A program made the translations under genes and the position numbers. The notes under the pieces were generated by a model. The model saw only the letters and a program-made list of their open reading frames with translations, was not told where the DNA came from and did no database searches. A DNA stretch of 64,000 bases from Nocardia cyriacigeorgica GUH-2. Lineage in GTDB: Bacteria; Actinomycetota; Actinomycetes; Mycobacteriales; Mycobacteriaceae. Of this stretch, positions 52,211 through 61,750 are shown one piece after another. Position 1 is the first letter of the stretch. Every line of letters starts with the position of its first letter. The stretch lies in assembly GCF_000284035.1 (NCBI RefSeq), contig NC_016887.1, forward strand, positions 1,116,001 to 1,180,000, given 5' to 3'.

Positions 52211-55200
52211 TCACGGGCGTCCTCGTAGCCGCAGGCCGCGCGGCGTGGCGGCGAAACCGGCGTCGGTGAGGAAGGTGGCGAAGGTGTTGCCGTGCACCGA
52301 TTCACCGTCGACCCGGTCGATCACCAGCGAGTCGACCCGGCGTTCGTGCACCAGGGCAGCCAGCGCGTGCGTCGCCTGCTGCCGGGCGGCCGGATCCTCG
52401 GTGAAGGTGAGCAGCGTCTTGCCGCCGCGTTCCAGGTACAGCACCAGATCGCCGTCGACCAGCACGACCAGCGCGCCTGCCTTGCGGCCGGGCCGGTGCC
52501 CGGATTCGCCGTCGCCCTTGGGCCACGGTAGCGCCGCGCCGTAGGGGTTGGCCGGATCGCAGGCGGCCAGGGCGAGCGCCGCGCTCTCGACTCGGTTGCC
52601 GCCGCGATCGGTGTCGAAGGAGCGCAGCCGGTCGACCACGTCGGTGGTGGAGAACTGGGCGCCGCCGAGCGAGTCGATGAAATAGCCACGACGGCACCGG
52701 CCACGGTCCTCGAACTCGGTGAGCACCCGGTACATCAGCGCGAAACCGCCCGGCACGCCTTCGCCCTGCACCGAGCCCCTGGTCAGGACGCCGTAGCGCT
52801 CCAGGAGCAGGTCGGCGGTGGCATGGGCGCGGATCGTGTTGTCGGACAGCCGGTCCGGCAGCAGCGACCAGCGGCCCGCGACCGTCGGCGGGCCCGAGCG
52901 GGTCGGTAGTGATTGGCGCGGGAGGTAGGCCCGGCCGCGCGGGGTGCGGCGGGGGGAACGGTGCGCGGTGGGGGTTCTGGTGGAGCCGGCCAGGCGCGCG
53001 CGGACCGGAGCGAAGGTGTCGCCGGAGACGAGACCGGCCCACACCAGCTCCCACAGGGCGTCGGCGACGGCCGCGTCGTCGAGCAGGCCGGTGGAGTCGG
53101 AGAGCTGGCGGAAGAAGTAGGCGCCGCCGCCGTGCAGTGCCGGCGGGACGCGCATGACGCCCGGCTGGTCGAGCGGTTTCGGTGCTGCCCCTGGTTCAGC
53201 GGCGTCGAGGTCTACTGGCGCGGGGACGCCGGGCGTCCATGCCGGCAGCTGGGCGCCCAGCGCGGTGAGCAGGCGCAGGTGGGTTTCGGTGAGTTCGATG
53301 TCATCGGCCGGCGGCAGGGTGATCGGGGCCTGGTCGGCCAGGTGCAGTGCGATCCAGCCGTCCTTGGCGTTGATGGCGCCGTGGCCGGACCAGCGCACCT
53401 CGCCAGTGGCCATGAGTTCGTCCAGCATGGCGGCGGAGTAGTCGCGTACTCGGGCGGGCAGCACCAGCGACTCCAGCGCGGACGCCGGAATCGGCACGCC
53501 CGCAAGCTGTTCCACCACCGCCGCCACGCCGTCGATGCCGCGCAGCTCACCGGTGCCCAGATGCTGCCAGGCCGGCAGGAAGCGGCCGAAGGTGGCGGTG
53601 GAGACCGGTTCCACCTCATGCCGTGCGGCGGCCAGACTGCGGCGGCGCAGGCGGCGCAGCACCTGCGCATCGCACCATTCCGAACCCGATGCGGCGGGCG
53701 TGAATTCGCCCTCGACCACGCGTTTCTCGGCCGCCAGCCGATGCAGCGCGCCCGCGGCGACCGCGGTGCCGAGACCGAACCGGGAGGCCACCGCTTCGAC
53801 CCCGAACGGGCCGTGCGTGCGGGCATAACGCGCCACGAGGTCACCGAGCGGGTCGGCGACGGGCTCGATGAACGCCGCCGGGGTGCCGATGGGCAGCGGG
53901 ACGCCGAGCGCATCACGCAGCCGGGCGGCGTCCTCCACGGGCGCCCACCAGGTGCGGCCTGCGAAGGAGACCTCCAAGGCGCGCCGGGCCTGCACCAGCT
54001 CGGCGAACCACGGCGTGGGGTCTTCGCGGCAGCGGTCGGCGGCCTCGGCGGCGGTGAGCGGGCCGAGTAGTCGCAGCAGATCGGCCAGGCCCTCGGCGTC
54101 GCGGGCCAGGCGTTCGGGGGTGAGCCGTTGCAGCTCGCGTTCGGTCTGCTCGATGACGGCGGCGTCGAGCAGTTCCCGCAGCTCCACCCGGCCGAGCAGT
54201 TCCGCCAGCAGGCTCGAATCCAGCGACAACGCCGCCGCCCGCCGTTCGGCCAGCGGGCTGTCGCCGTCGTACATGAACTGGCCGATGTAGTCGAACAGCA
54301 AGGCGTTGGCGAACGGTGACGGCGTCGCGGTTTCCACCTCGATCAACCGCACCTGCCGCCGCGCCACCCGGCCGAGCAGCTCGCTCAGCGCGGGCAGATC
54401 GTAGACATCGCGCAGGCATTCGCGCACCGTCTCCAACAGGATCGGGAAATCCGGGAACTTGCGCGCCACATCCAGCAGCTGCGCCGAGCGCTGACGCTGC
54501 TGCCACAGCGGCGCTCGTTTGCCGGGATCGCGGCGCGGCAGCAGCAGGGCGCGGGCGGCGCACTCCCGGAACCGGGATGCGAACAGCGCCGAGCCGCCGA
54601 CCTGTTCGGTGACGATCTCGTCGATCTCATCGGGTTCGAAGGCGAACAATTCGGCGCCGGGCGGATCGTCGGTGGTATCGGGCAGCCGCACCACGATGCC
54701 GTCGTCGGAGGCGTTCGGCGCGGCGTCGACCCCGAATCGTTCCCGCAGCCGCGCGCCGACCGCCAGCGCCCACGGCGCGTGCACCGGCAGCCCGTAGGGG
54801 GAGTGCAGTACCAGCCGCCAGTCGCCGAGCTCGTCGCGGAACCGTTCCACGATCAGCGTGCGATCGGTCGGCAGACGGCCGGTCGCGGCGCGTTGATCAT
54901 CCAGCAGCGCAACCAGATTGGTGGTGGCGTTCGTGTCCAAGCCTGCTGCGCCGACCAGCTCGGCGAGGCCGTCGCTCGTCTGAACAGGGGATGCCGTGTC
55001 CTGAGCGCGCGAGTCCGCTTCGCCTCGCGCGCCTGATCGAGCCCCGCTCTTACCGGCCGTGCCATCCGAATCGGTGCGCTCGGATCGAGTACCGCGACTA
55101 CCTCCGCCCGGCCGCGCACGCTCGGATTCCTGTCCCGCCCGCCGGATGAATTCCCCCAGCGCCGCGCCCAATTCGGCGGGCCGCCCGAGACCGTCGCCAT

Positions 55201-56959
55201 GCCAGAACGGCAAACGTCCAGGCAACCCGAACGCCGGCGTCACCAGCACCCGGTCGAAGGTGATCTCCTCGATCCGCCAGCTGGTCGCACCGAGCGCGAA
55301 GACATCGCCCACCCGCGATTCGTAGACCATCTCCTCGTCCAGTTCGCCGACGCGAGAGGCCTTTTCGCCCACCATGTACACCGCGAACATGCCGCGATCG
55401 GGAATGGCGCCGCCGGAGGTCACCGCCAGCCGCTGGGCGCCGGGCCGGCCGGTCAGCGTGCCCGCGTCGCGATCCCACACCACCCGCGGTCGCAGTTCGG
55501 CGAATTCGTCGGACGGATACCGCCCGGACAGCAGGTCGAGCACCGACTCGTAGGCCGAACGCGGCAGCGACGCATAGCTTCCGGTACTGCGGACCACCTC
55601 GAACCAGGCGTCGACGTCGACCGGTTCGAGCGCGCACACCGCGACCGTCTGCTGGGCCAGGATGTCGAGCGGATGCGCCGGAATCTGGATGGCCTCGATC
55701 TGGCCGGTGGTCATGCGCTGGGCGGCGACCGCGCAATGGATGACGTCGGTGCGGTGCTTGGGAAACAGCACCCCGCGCGAGATCTCGCCGACCTGATGCC
55801 CGGCCCGGCCGATCCGTTGCAGCCCGCTGGCCACCGATGGCGGCGCCTCCACCTGGACTACCAGGTCCACCGCGCCCATATCGATGCCGAGTTCGAGGCT
55901 GCTGGTGGCGACCACACAGCGCAGCCGCCCGCTCTTGAGATCGTCTTCGATCAGCGCCCGCTGTTCCTTGCTGACCGAGCCGTGATGCGCGCGCGCCAGC
56001 AGCGGCGCCGCGCCGTGCACCACCTCGGTGGACGCGCCCAACTGCGCGGGCGGCGCATGCTCGGTCTCGACCGGATCGCCCGCGCGTTCGGCGAAGGTCT
56101 CGTTCAGCCGGGCGGTGAGCCGTTCGGCCAGTCTGCGCGAATTGGCGAACACGATCGACGACCGGTGCGCCAGCACCAGATCCACGATCGCCTCGTCCAC
56201 ATGGGGCCAGATCGATCCGGGCTGCTCCGATTCGCCGGGCTCGGTCATATCCGCGATCGGCACCCGCACCGACAGATCGAAGGTCTTCGGCGCGGGCGGG
56301 GAGACGATGGTCAGCGGTGCGCTGCCGACCAGGAAGCGACCCACCTCCTCGGGCGGGCGCACGGTGGCCGACAAGCCGATCCGCTGCACCGGGCGTTCGG
56401 TGAGCAGGTCGAGCCGGGCCAGCGACAACGCCAGATGCGAGCCGCGTTTGGAGCCGGCGATGGCGTGCACTTCGTCCACGATCACCGTGCGCACCGTCCG
56501 CAGCGTCTCCCGGGCGGCCGAGGTGAGCATGAGAAACAGCGATTCCGGCGTGGTGATGAGAATGTCCGGCGGGGTGCGCTGCATGGACCGGCGTTCGCTC
56601 GCGCTGGTGTCACCGGAGCGCACGCCGACACTGATGTGCGGCGGATCGAGCCCGAGCCGTTTCGCGGTCTGGGTGATGCCGACCAGCGGAGCGCGCAGAT
56701 TGCGTTCCACGTCGACGGCGAGGGCCTTCAACGGCGAGACGTACAGCACCGTGGTGCCCGGCTCGTCCGATTTCTCGCCGCTCGCGAGCCGGTCGATGGC
56801 CCACAGGAACGCCGACAGCGTCTTGCCCGACCCGGTCGGCGCGATGACCAGCGTGTGTTCTCCCGCCGCGATGGCACGCCACGCACCGAGCTGGGCGTCG
56901 GTCGGCGCGGGGAAAGCGCCGTCGAACCACTCCCGGGTCGCGGTGGAGAACTCGGTCAT
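52211..56959 (-). CDS. lhr: Lhr-type ATP-dependent helicase
   Basis: 1582 residues. Core helicase: Walker A APTGSGKT (residues 40-47), DEVH box VIVDEVHAIAGSKRGSHLALS (about 160), VATSSLELGIDMGAVDLVVQVEAPPSVASGLQRIGRAGH (motifs V-VI), then the winged-helix and Lhr C-terminal domains, ending in a basic RGLRLRGRP. It is a 3'-5' DNA translocase and helicase involved in DNA-damage responses. It is about 70 residues longer than remembered M. tuberculosis Lhr, mostly from a Ser/Arg/Gly/Asp-rich linker at about 608-661. ATG at 56959 used; a GTG at 56974 is possible. Confidence 0.95.
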   Translation of the reverse strand: MTEFSTATREWFDGAFPAPTDAQLGAWRAIAAGEHTLVIAPTGSGKTLSAFLWAIDRLASGEKSDEPGTTVLYVSPLKALAVDVERNLRAPLVGITQTAKRLGLDPPHISVGVRSGDTSASERRSMQRTPPDILITTPESLFLMLTSAARETLRTVRTVIVDEVHAIAGSKRGSHLALSLARLDLLTERPVQRIGLSATVRPPEEVGRFLVGSAPLTIVSPPAPKTFDLSVRVPIADMTEPGESEQPGSIWPHVDEAIVDLVLAHRSSIVFANSRRLAERLTARLNETFAERAGDPVETEHAPPAQLGASTEVVHGAAPLLARAHHGSVSKEQRALIEDDLKSGRLRCVVATSSLELGIDMGAVDLVVQVEAPPSVASGLQRIGRAGHQVGEISRGVLFPKHRTDVIHCAVAAQRMTTGQIEAIQIPAHPLDILAQQTVAVCALEPVDVDAWFEVVRSTGSYASLPRSAYESVLDLLSGRYPSDEFAELRPRVVWDRDAGTLTGRPGAQRLAVTSGGAIPDRGMFAVYMVGEKASRVGELDEEMVYESRVGDVFALGATSWRIEEITFDRVLVTPAFGLPGRLPFWHGDGLGRPAELGAALGEFIRRAGQESERARPGGGSRGTRSERTDSDGTAGKSGARSGARGEADSRAQDTASPVQTSDGLAELVGAAGLDTNATTNLVALLDDQRAATGRLPTDRTLIVERFRDELGDWRLVLHSPYGLPVHAPWALAVGARLRERFGVDAAPNASDDGIVVRLPDTTDDPPGAELFAFEPDEIDEIVTEQVGGSALFASRFRECAARALLLPRRDPGKRAPLWQQRQRSAQLLDVARKFPDFPILLETVRECLRDVYDLPALSELLGRVARRQVRLIEVETATPSPFANALLFDYIGQFMYDGDSPLAERRAAALSLDSSLLAELLGRVELRELLDAAVIEQTERELQRLTPERLARDAEGLADLLRLLGPLTAAEAADRCREDPTPWFAELVQARRALEVSFAGRTWWAPVEDAARLRDALGVPLPIGTPAAFIEPVADPLGDLVARYARTHGPFGVEAVASRFGLGTAVAAGALHRLAAEKRVVEGEFTPAASGSEWCDAQVLRRLRRRSLAAARHEVEPVSTATFGRFLPAWQHLGTGELRGIDGVAAVVEQLAGVPIPASALESLVLPARVRDYSAAMLDELMATGEVRWSGHGAINAKDGWIALHLADQAPITLPPADDIELTETHLRLLTALGAQLPAWTPGVPAPVDLDAAEPGAAPKPLDQPGVMRVPPALHGGGAYFFRQLSDSTGLLDDAAVADALWELVWAGLVSGDTFAPVRARLAGSTRTPTAHRSPRRTPRGRAYLPRQSLPTRSGPPTVAGRWSLLPDRLSDNTIRAHATADLLLERYGVLTRGSVQGEGVPGGFALMYRVLTEFEDRGRCRRGYFIDSLGGAQFSTTDVVDRLRSFDTDRGGNRVESAALALAACDPANPYGAALPWPKGDGESGHRPGRKAGALVVLVDGDLVLYLERGGKTLLTFTEDPAARQQATHALAALVHERRVDSLVIDRVDGESVHGNTFATFLTDAGFAATPRGLRLRGRP

Positions 56960-57015
56960 GAGATCAGTGTGCACCCGGGCACCGACACGAACGCCGCGAC
57001 CAGCGCCGTCACCCG

Positions 57016-57021
57016 TATCGT
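57016..57021 (+). promoter_or_regulatory. -10 box for leaderless histidine phosphatase-like gene
   Basis: TATCGT lies 6 nt before GTG 57028. Confidence 0.45.
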
Positions 57022-57027
57022 CGGGCT

Positions 57028-57573
57028 GTGCCCGGCGTGCTGAAACTCGACCTGATCGGCCACGGCATCACCGAGGCCGTGCGCCGCGCCCGCTTCCCCG
57101 ACGACGAACCGCTCACGGAAGCCGGTCGCAACGCCCTCGGCCCGTACCGCCCACCCACCGGCGCGCAGGTACTCATCGCCCCCGAACGCCGTGCCCTCGA
57201 CACCGCGCAGGCGCTGGGACTGTCCGGGCGGACGGAACCGGCCCTGCGCGATCTCGACGCCGGCGACTGGCGGGGTCGCGAACTCGCCGCGCTCGCACCC
57301 GACGAGGCACACGCCTGGCTCACGAACCCCGAGTTCCGCGGGCACGGCGGGGAGTCGATCAGCGATGTCGTCGACCGGGTCCGCGGCTGGCTGCTCGCTG
57401 TCGCCGACGGTGGCCGATCCACGGTCGCCATCACGCACCCGGTGGTCATCCGGGCCGCGCTGCTGGTGGCCCTCGAGGCCCCGGCCGCGTCGTTCTGGCG
57501 GCTCGACGTGGCCCCGGGACAGCCGGTCCGGCTGCATCACCGTGGCGCCTGGACGCTGCGATTGGGCCACTGA
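57028..57573 (+). CDS. Atypical histidine phosphatase-family protein
   Basis: 181 residues with the phosphoglycerate-mutase-like fold: LDLIGHGITEA at the N-terminus, APERRALDTAQAL, LDAGDWRGREL, and VAITHPVVIRAAL with the second His. The usual RHG is changed: Arg is replaced by Gly11 (GHG), keeping His12; the usual Glu after GHG is Ile. This may change substrate, or abolish phosphatase activity, while the phosphate-accepting His is kept. Leaderless GTG. It diverges from lhr. Confidence 0.75.
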   Translation: MPGVLKLDLIGHGITEAVRRARFPDDEPLTEAGRNALGPYRPPTGAQVLIAPERRALDTAQALGLSGRTEPALRDLDAGDWRGRELAALAPDEAHAWLTNPEFRGHGGESISDVVDRVRGWLLAVADGGRSTVAITHPVVIRAALLVALEAPAASFWRLDVAPGQPVRLHHRGAWTLRLGH

Positions 57574-57661
57574 ACTGCGCGTTCACCCATAGGGGCGGCG
57601 GTGGCGAGTACCAATTCGGCCATGGTCTGCCGGACGTCTCGTGGATCGGGTCGGCGCCCGC

Positions 57662-57667
57662 TAGTGT
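57662..57667 (+). promoter_or_regulatory. -10 box for patatin-like gene
   Basis: TAGTGT lies 8 nt before ATG 57676; no SD is present. Confidence 0.45.
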
Positions 57668-57675
57668 CTGAGAAC

Positions 57676-58623
57676 ATGAGTAACAACAACAGGCCACAAC
57701 GCCGTGGCCTGGCCATCGGCTGCGGTGGCACGCTGGGGTTCGCCTGGATCGTGGCCGCGCTCGACTCGGTGAGTGCGGCGCTGGACTGGGATCCGCGCAC
57801 CGCCGACGTCATGATCGGCACCTCGGCCGGCGCCGAGATGGTCACCATGCTCGGCAGCGGCATCGGCGTGGACGAACTGGTATCGATGCAGCGTGAGACC
57901 ACCACGCACCCGGTGCTGGCAGCCCATCTGCGCGACGAACCCGACCGCTTCCCACCGCTGCCGCGCCTGCGCTGGCAGCCGTCGCGCCTCGCGCTGCGCG
58001 GCCCGGCCTCCGGGCAGCGCCTGCTGACCGCCGGTAGCACCCTGCTCCCGGTCGGCGGCGGTGACGCGAGCTGGTTACAGCGCCTCGCCGACGGCCTGGC
58101 CGACGAGCGGAATTGGGTGTCACATCCGGCTGCCTGGCTGGTGGGCATGGACGCGGCCACCGGCGAGCGCGTCCCGTTCGGCGCTCCCCACGCGCCCGCC
58201 GCCGCACTCGGGGCGGCCCTGTGCGCTTCCTGGGCGATTCCCGGCTGGTTCCCGCCGGTGACGATCGACGGCCGCCGCTTCGTCGACGGCGGCGCAGGCT
58301 CCACTGCCTCGGTGGACCTGCTCGCCGGGCAGCAGCTGGACGAGGTGATCGTGCTCGCCCCGATGGCCTCGGTCGAGCCCGTCCGCGCCGCCGGTCTCGG
58401 GCATCTGCTCGAACGTCAACTGCGCGACCGGATGAGCGCACAACTCGCCATCGAGATCGAGACCCTGCGGGCCGCGGGTACCCGGGTGCTGGCGCTCGGC
58501 GCGACCGCCGAGGACCTCGCGGTGATGGGCCCCAACTTCATGGACGGCAGGCGTCGCCGCTCCACCTTCGAGCACAGTCTGCGCAGCACCCGCCGCGCGC
58601 TCGAGCACGCCGCGCTGGTCTGA
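57676..58623 (+). CDS. Patatin-like phospholipase family protein
   Basis: 315 residues. Patatin dyad: oxyanion GCGGTLGFAW (15-24), nucleophile Ser50 in IGTSAGAEM, Asp in VDGGAGSTASVDLL. No signal peptide; a cytosolic or membrane-surface acyl hydrolase is expected. ATG at 57676 is chosen over an in-frame start at 57601 because the TAGTGT promoter box lies within that extension. An SDR gene follows 80 nt downstream. Confidence 0.85.
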   Translation: MSNNNRPQRRGLAIGCGGTLGFAWIVAALDSVSAALDWDPRTADVMIGTSAGAEMVTMLGSGIGVDELVSMQRETTTHPVLAAHLRDEPDRFPPLPRLRWQPSRLALRGPASGQRLLTAGSTLLPVGGGDASWLQRLADGLADERNWVSHPAAWLVGMDAATGERVPFGAPHAPAAALGAALCASWAIPGWFPPVTIDGRRFVDGGAGSTASVDLLAGQQLDEVIVLAPMASVEPVRAAGLGHLLERQLRDRMSAQLAIEIETLRAAGTRVLALGATAEDLAVMGPNFMDGRRRRSTFEHSLRSTRRALEHAALV

Positions 58624-58703
58624 GCCGACACCCCGGGAGGCCCGTGCGGCGCCTCCCCACCGACCCGGGCGCAGCGCCCGACAGAACTTCGAGGAGCACG
58701 ACA

Positions 58704-59540
58704 ATGGGAATTCTCGGCCACGGATACCCCGGTATCGACCTCGCCGACGCGACCGTGCTGATCACCGGCGCCGGGCGCGGCATCGGCCAGGCCACCGCGG
58801 AACTGTTCGCCACCAAGGGATCCGACGTGGTGATCGCCGATGTGGACCTGCCCGCGGCCGAGGCGGCGGCGGCCTCGATCGGCGCGCGCGCCGTCGGCCT
58901 CGATGTGCGGTCGCGGGCCGGCTGGGACGCCGTCGTCGCCGAGATCGGTGCGGTGGACATCCTGGTCAACAACGCGGGCGTGATGCCGGCCGGCGCCTTC
59001 CTCGACGAACCCGACGAGGTCGGCCACGCCACCATGGACATCAACGTCTGGGGCCTGATCCACGGCATGCGCGCGGTCGTGCCCGGCATGATCGAGCGCG
59101 GGCGCGGCCATGTGGTCAATGTGGCCTCGCTGGCGGGCAAGGTCCCCGTGCCGGGTCTGGCGGTGTACAACGCCAGCAAGTTCGCCGCCGTCGGGCTCTC
59201 GGCCGCCACCCGGCTGGAATTCGCCGAACACGGTGTCAGCGTGAGCGCGGTGCTGCCGTCGGCGGTGCGGACCCGCCTGTCCTCGGGCCTGACCCTCGGC
59301 CGCGGCATGCCGACCGTCGACCCCGCCGACGTGGCCGCCGCGATCGTGGCGACCTGCCGCACCCGCCGCGCCGAAGTCGCCGTACCCAACTACCTCGGCC
59401 CGATCGATATCGCACTCGCGGCGGCACCGGAGCGCGCGGTCCGCTTGGTGCGCAACCTCTTCGACGGCAACCGCGCCCTGCATCCGGCCGACGAGCGGAC
59501 CCGAGCGGCCTACGAGGAGCAGGTGCGTTCGATCACCTGA
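58704..59540 (+). CDS. Short-chain dehydrogenase/reductase
   Basis: 278 residues. TGAGRGIG (about 20-27), NNAG (VDILVNNAGVMPAG), Ser in NVASLAG, YxxxK in YNASKFA. The C-terminal extension (PERAVRLVRNLFDGNRALHPADERTRAAYEEQV) occurs in SDRs near lipid genes of mycolata. Substrate unknown. ATG follows CGAGGAG. Confidence 0.87.
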   Translation: MGILGHGYPGIDLADATVLITGAGRGIGQATAELFATKGSDVVIADVDLPAAEAAAASIGARAVGLDVRSRAGWDAVVAEIGAVDILVNNAGVMPAGAFLDEPDEVGHATMDINVWGLIHGMRAVVPGMIERGRGHVVNVASLAGKVPVPGLAVYNASKFAAVGLSAATRLEFAEHGVSVSAVLPSAVRTRLSSGLTLGRGMPTVDPADVAAAIVATCRTRRAEVAVPNYLGPIDIALAAAPERAVRLVRNLFDGNRALHPADERTRAAYEEQVRSIT

Positions 59541-59546
59541 GCGGGC

Positions 59547-61124
59547 TCAGCCGAATTCGATGCCCTGCGCCAGCGGCAGGTCATCGGAGTAGTTGACGGT
59601 ATTGGTGGCGCGGCGCATATAGGCCTTCCAGGCATCGGACCCGGATTCGCGCCCGCCACCGGTCTGCTTCTCCCCGCCGAACGCGCCACCGATCTCCGCG
59701 CCGGAGGTGCCGATATTGACATTGGCGATGCCGCAGTCGGAGCCGTCGGCGGCCAGGAACCGTTCGGCCTCGCGCTGATCGGTGGTGAACACCGACGACG
59801 AAAGCCCTTGCGGCACCGCGTTGTGCAGCTCGATGGCGGTGTCGAAATCGTGGTAGGTCAGCACGTACAGGATCGGTGCGAAGGTCTCCTCGCGCACGAT
59901 CGCCGTCTGCGCGGGCATCCGGATGATCGCCGGCTGCACGTAGTAGGCGTCGTCGCCGAAGCCGTCCACTCTCTCACCGCCGCAGATCAATTCGCCGCCA
60001 TCGGCCAGCGCGCGGTCGATGGCTGTCGTCATCGCCGCATAGCCGCGCCGGTCGATCAGCGGGCCGACCAGCACGCCGGGTTCGAGCGGATTGCCTACGC
60101 GCAGTTGCAGATACGCGCTCTCCAACCGATCCAGCAGCGGTCCCGCGACGTCGGCGTGCACGATCAGCCGCCGCAAGGTGGTGCAACGTTGGCCCGCGGT
60201 GCCCGCCGCCGCGAAGACGATGCCGCGCGCGGCCAGCTCCAGATCCGCCGACTCGGTCACGATGGCGGCATTGTTGCCGCCGAGTTCCAGCAGGCAACGC
60301 CCCAGCCGGGCCGCCACCCGCGGCGCGACCGTGCGGCCCATCCGCACCGAACCCGTCGCGCTCAGCAACGCCACCCGCTCGTCGTCGACGAGCCGTTCCC
60401 CGGCCTCGGCGCCGCCCAGGATCAGTTGATGGATCTGCGGATCGGCGCCGGCGTCGGCCGCGGCCCGGCGCAGCAGCGTATGGCAGGCCAGCCCGGTCAA
60501 CGGCGTGGTCTCCGAGGGCTTCCACACCACCGTGTCGCCGCACACCAGCGCGATCGCGGTATTCCAGGCCCACACCGCGACCGGGAAGTTGAACGCCGAG
60601 ATCACCCCGACCACGCCCAGCGGATGCCAGGTCTCCATCAGCCGGTGCCCGGGCCGCTCCGACGGCATCGTCCGACCGTAGAGCTGCCGCGACAACCCGA
60701 CGGCGAACTCGCAGACATCGATCATCTCCTGCACCTCGCCCACCGCCTCGGCGCCGATCTTGCCCGCCTCCAGCGTCACCAGCTCGCCCAGCTGCTCCTT
60801 GTGCGCGCGCAACAGTTCGGCCAGCCTGCGCACCACCGCCGCGCGCACCGGGGCGGGCACCGTGCGCCAACTCTGAAACGCGGTGGCGGCCCGATCGATC
60901 GCCGCGCCGACGTCATCGGGGGAGTCCGGACGCAGGGTGGCCAGCTGCCCGCCGGTGATCGGGGTGCGGGCCACCAGGGTGCCGGGCGGGGGAAGTTCGG
61001 CGCCGAGCGCGTCGAGCAATGCCTCGGCGCGGGCCGGCAGCATCCGGGTGGAGTGCTCCCCGACGAGATGAGGCTTCCGGTGCTCGGGTCCGCTGGGCTT
61101 GCGGTGCTCCGCTTCGGTGGTCAT
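59547..61124 (-). CDS. pcd: Piperideine-6-carboxylate dehydrogenase (aldehyde dehydrogenase)
   Basis: 525 residues of the aldehyde dehydrogenase superfamily. Catalytic Cys in AAAGTAGQRCTTLRRL, Glu in LLELGGNNAAIV, and FNFPVAVWAWNTAIALVCGDTVVWKPSETTPL is the NAD site. It oxidises 2-aminoadipate semialdehyde/piperideine-6-carboxylate to 2-aminoadipate after lysine transamination by Lat, encoded 2 kb away. ATG follows CGGAGG. Divergent from lrpA. Equivalent to remembered M. tuberculosis pcd (Rv3293). Confidence 0.9.
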   Translation of the reverse strand: MTTEAEHRKPSGPEHRKPHLVGEHSTRMLPARAEALLDALGAELPPPGTLVARTPITGGQLATLRPDSPDDVGAAIDRAATAFQSWRTVPAPVRAAVVRRLAELLRAHKEQLGELVTLEAGKIGAEAVGEVQEMIDVCEFAVGLSRQLYGRTMPSERPGHRLMETWHPLGVVGVISAFNFPVAVWAWNTAIALVCGDTVVWKPSETTPLTGLACHTLLRRAAADAGADPQIHQLILGGAEAGERLVDDERVALLSATGSVRMGRTVAPRVAARLGRCLLELGGNNAAIVTESADLELAARGIVFAAAGTAGQRCTTLRRLIVHADVAGPLLDRLESAYLQLRVGNPLEPGVLVGPLIDRRGYAAMTTAIDRALADGGELICGGERVDGFGDDAYYVQPAIIRMPAQTAIVREETFAPILYVLTYHDFDTAIELHNAVPQGLSSSVFTTDQREAERFLAADGSDCGIANVNIGTSGAEIGGAFGGEKQTGGGRESGSDAWKAYMRRATNTVNYSDDLPLAQGIEFG

Positions 61125-61221
61125 CTGGTCCTCCGCTTCGACGTCGGTGGCCGGACCTTATGGGGTGCCGGTCGCGGAATGAACGATTACAAGTTTTCTG
61201 CGCGGGCCGCGTTGGCTGCGT

Positions 61222-61227
61222 TAGCCT
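61222..61227 (+). promoter_or_regulatory. -10 box for leaderless lrpA
   Basis: TAGCCT lies 6 nt before ATG 61234. Confidence 0.5.
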
Positions 61228-61233
61228 TCGCTG

Positions 61234-61686
61234 ATGGCGGAAACACCGGCAAAGCCCGTTCTCGACGATATCGATCGGCTACTGATTCGCGAGCTGATGG
61301 CCGACGGCCGGGCCACCCTGTCGAACCTGGCCGAAAAGGCCAGCCTGTCGGTGTCGGCGGTGCAATCGCGGGTGCGCAGGCTGGAAGCACGCGGCGTGAT
61401 CCGCGGCTACTCCGCGAAGGTCGATCCCGAGGCGCTGGGACATCTGCTGTCGGCATTCGTCGCGATCACTCCTCTCGACCCGTCCCAACCCGACGACGCG
61501 CCCGCATTGTTGCAGCAGATCCCGGGTATCGAGGCCTGCCACTCGGTGGCCGGCGACGAGAGTTACGTGCTGCTGGTGCGGGTGGCCTCGCCCCGGCATC
61601 TCGAGCAGCTGCTCCAGGAGATCCGGGCGACCGCCAATGTCCGGACGCGAAGCACCATCATCTTGCAGACATTCTACGACAGGTAG
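61234..61686 (+). CDS. lrpA: Lrp/AsnC-family regulator
   Basis: 150 residues. HTH at about 9-55 (LDDIDRLLIRELMADGRATLSNLAEKASLSVSAVQSRVRRLEARGVIRGY), and the RAM amino-acid-binding domain after it (SAFVAITPLD... VAGDESYVLLVRVAS). It lies between pcd and lat and is expected to sense amino acids (Lys-type) and control both; M. tuberculosis LrpA (Rv3291c) is known beside lat. Leaderless. Confidence 0.93.
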   Translation: MAETPAKPVLDDIDRLLIRELMADGRATLSNLAEKASLSVSAVQSRVRRLEARGVIRGYSAKVDPEALGHLLSAFVAITPLDPSQPDDAPALLQQIPGIEACHSVAGDESYVLLVRVASPRHLEQLLQEIRATANVRTRSTIILQTFYDR

Positions 61687-61718
61687 CCTTTGACCGGAGT
61701 TTCTCCGTTTCGTTGTAG

Positions 61719-61734
61719 AGATTTCGCTAAATCT
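61719..61734. promoter_or_regulatory. Inverted repeat upstream of lat (LrpA site candidate)
   Basis: AGATTT-cgct-AAATCT is a perfect 16-bp palindrome just upstream of the lat -10 box, in an A/T-richer patch, matching the TTT-rich character of Lrp/AsnC sites. Binding is inferred. Confidence 0.5.
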
Positions 61735-61738
61735 TTCG

Positions 61739-61744
61739 TACCCT
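61739..61744 (+). promoter_or_regulatory. -10 box for leaderless lat
   Basis: TACCCT lies 6 nt before the GTG at 61751; no SD is present. Confidence 0.5.
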
Positions 61745-61750
61745 GCGGAT

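Noticed and set aside
58635..58657. Hairpin GGGAGGC/GCCTCCC between the patatin-like gene and the SDR
   Set aside because: Only 7 bp and no T tract; not enough to call a terminator.
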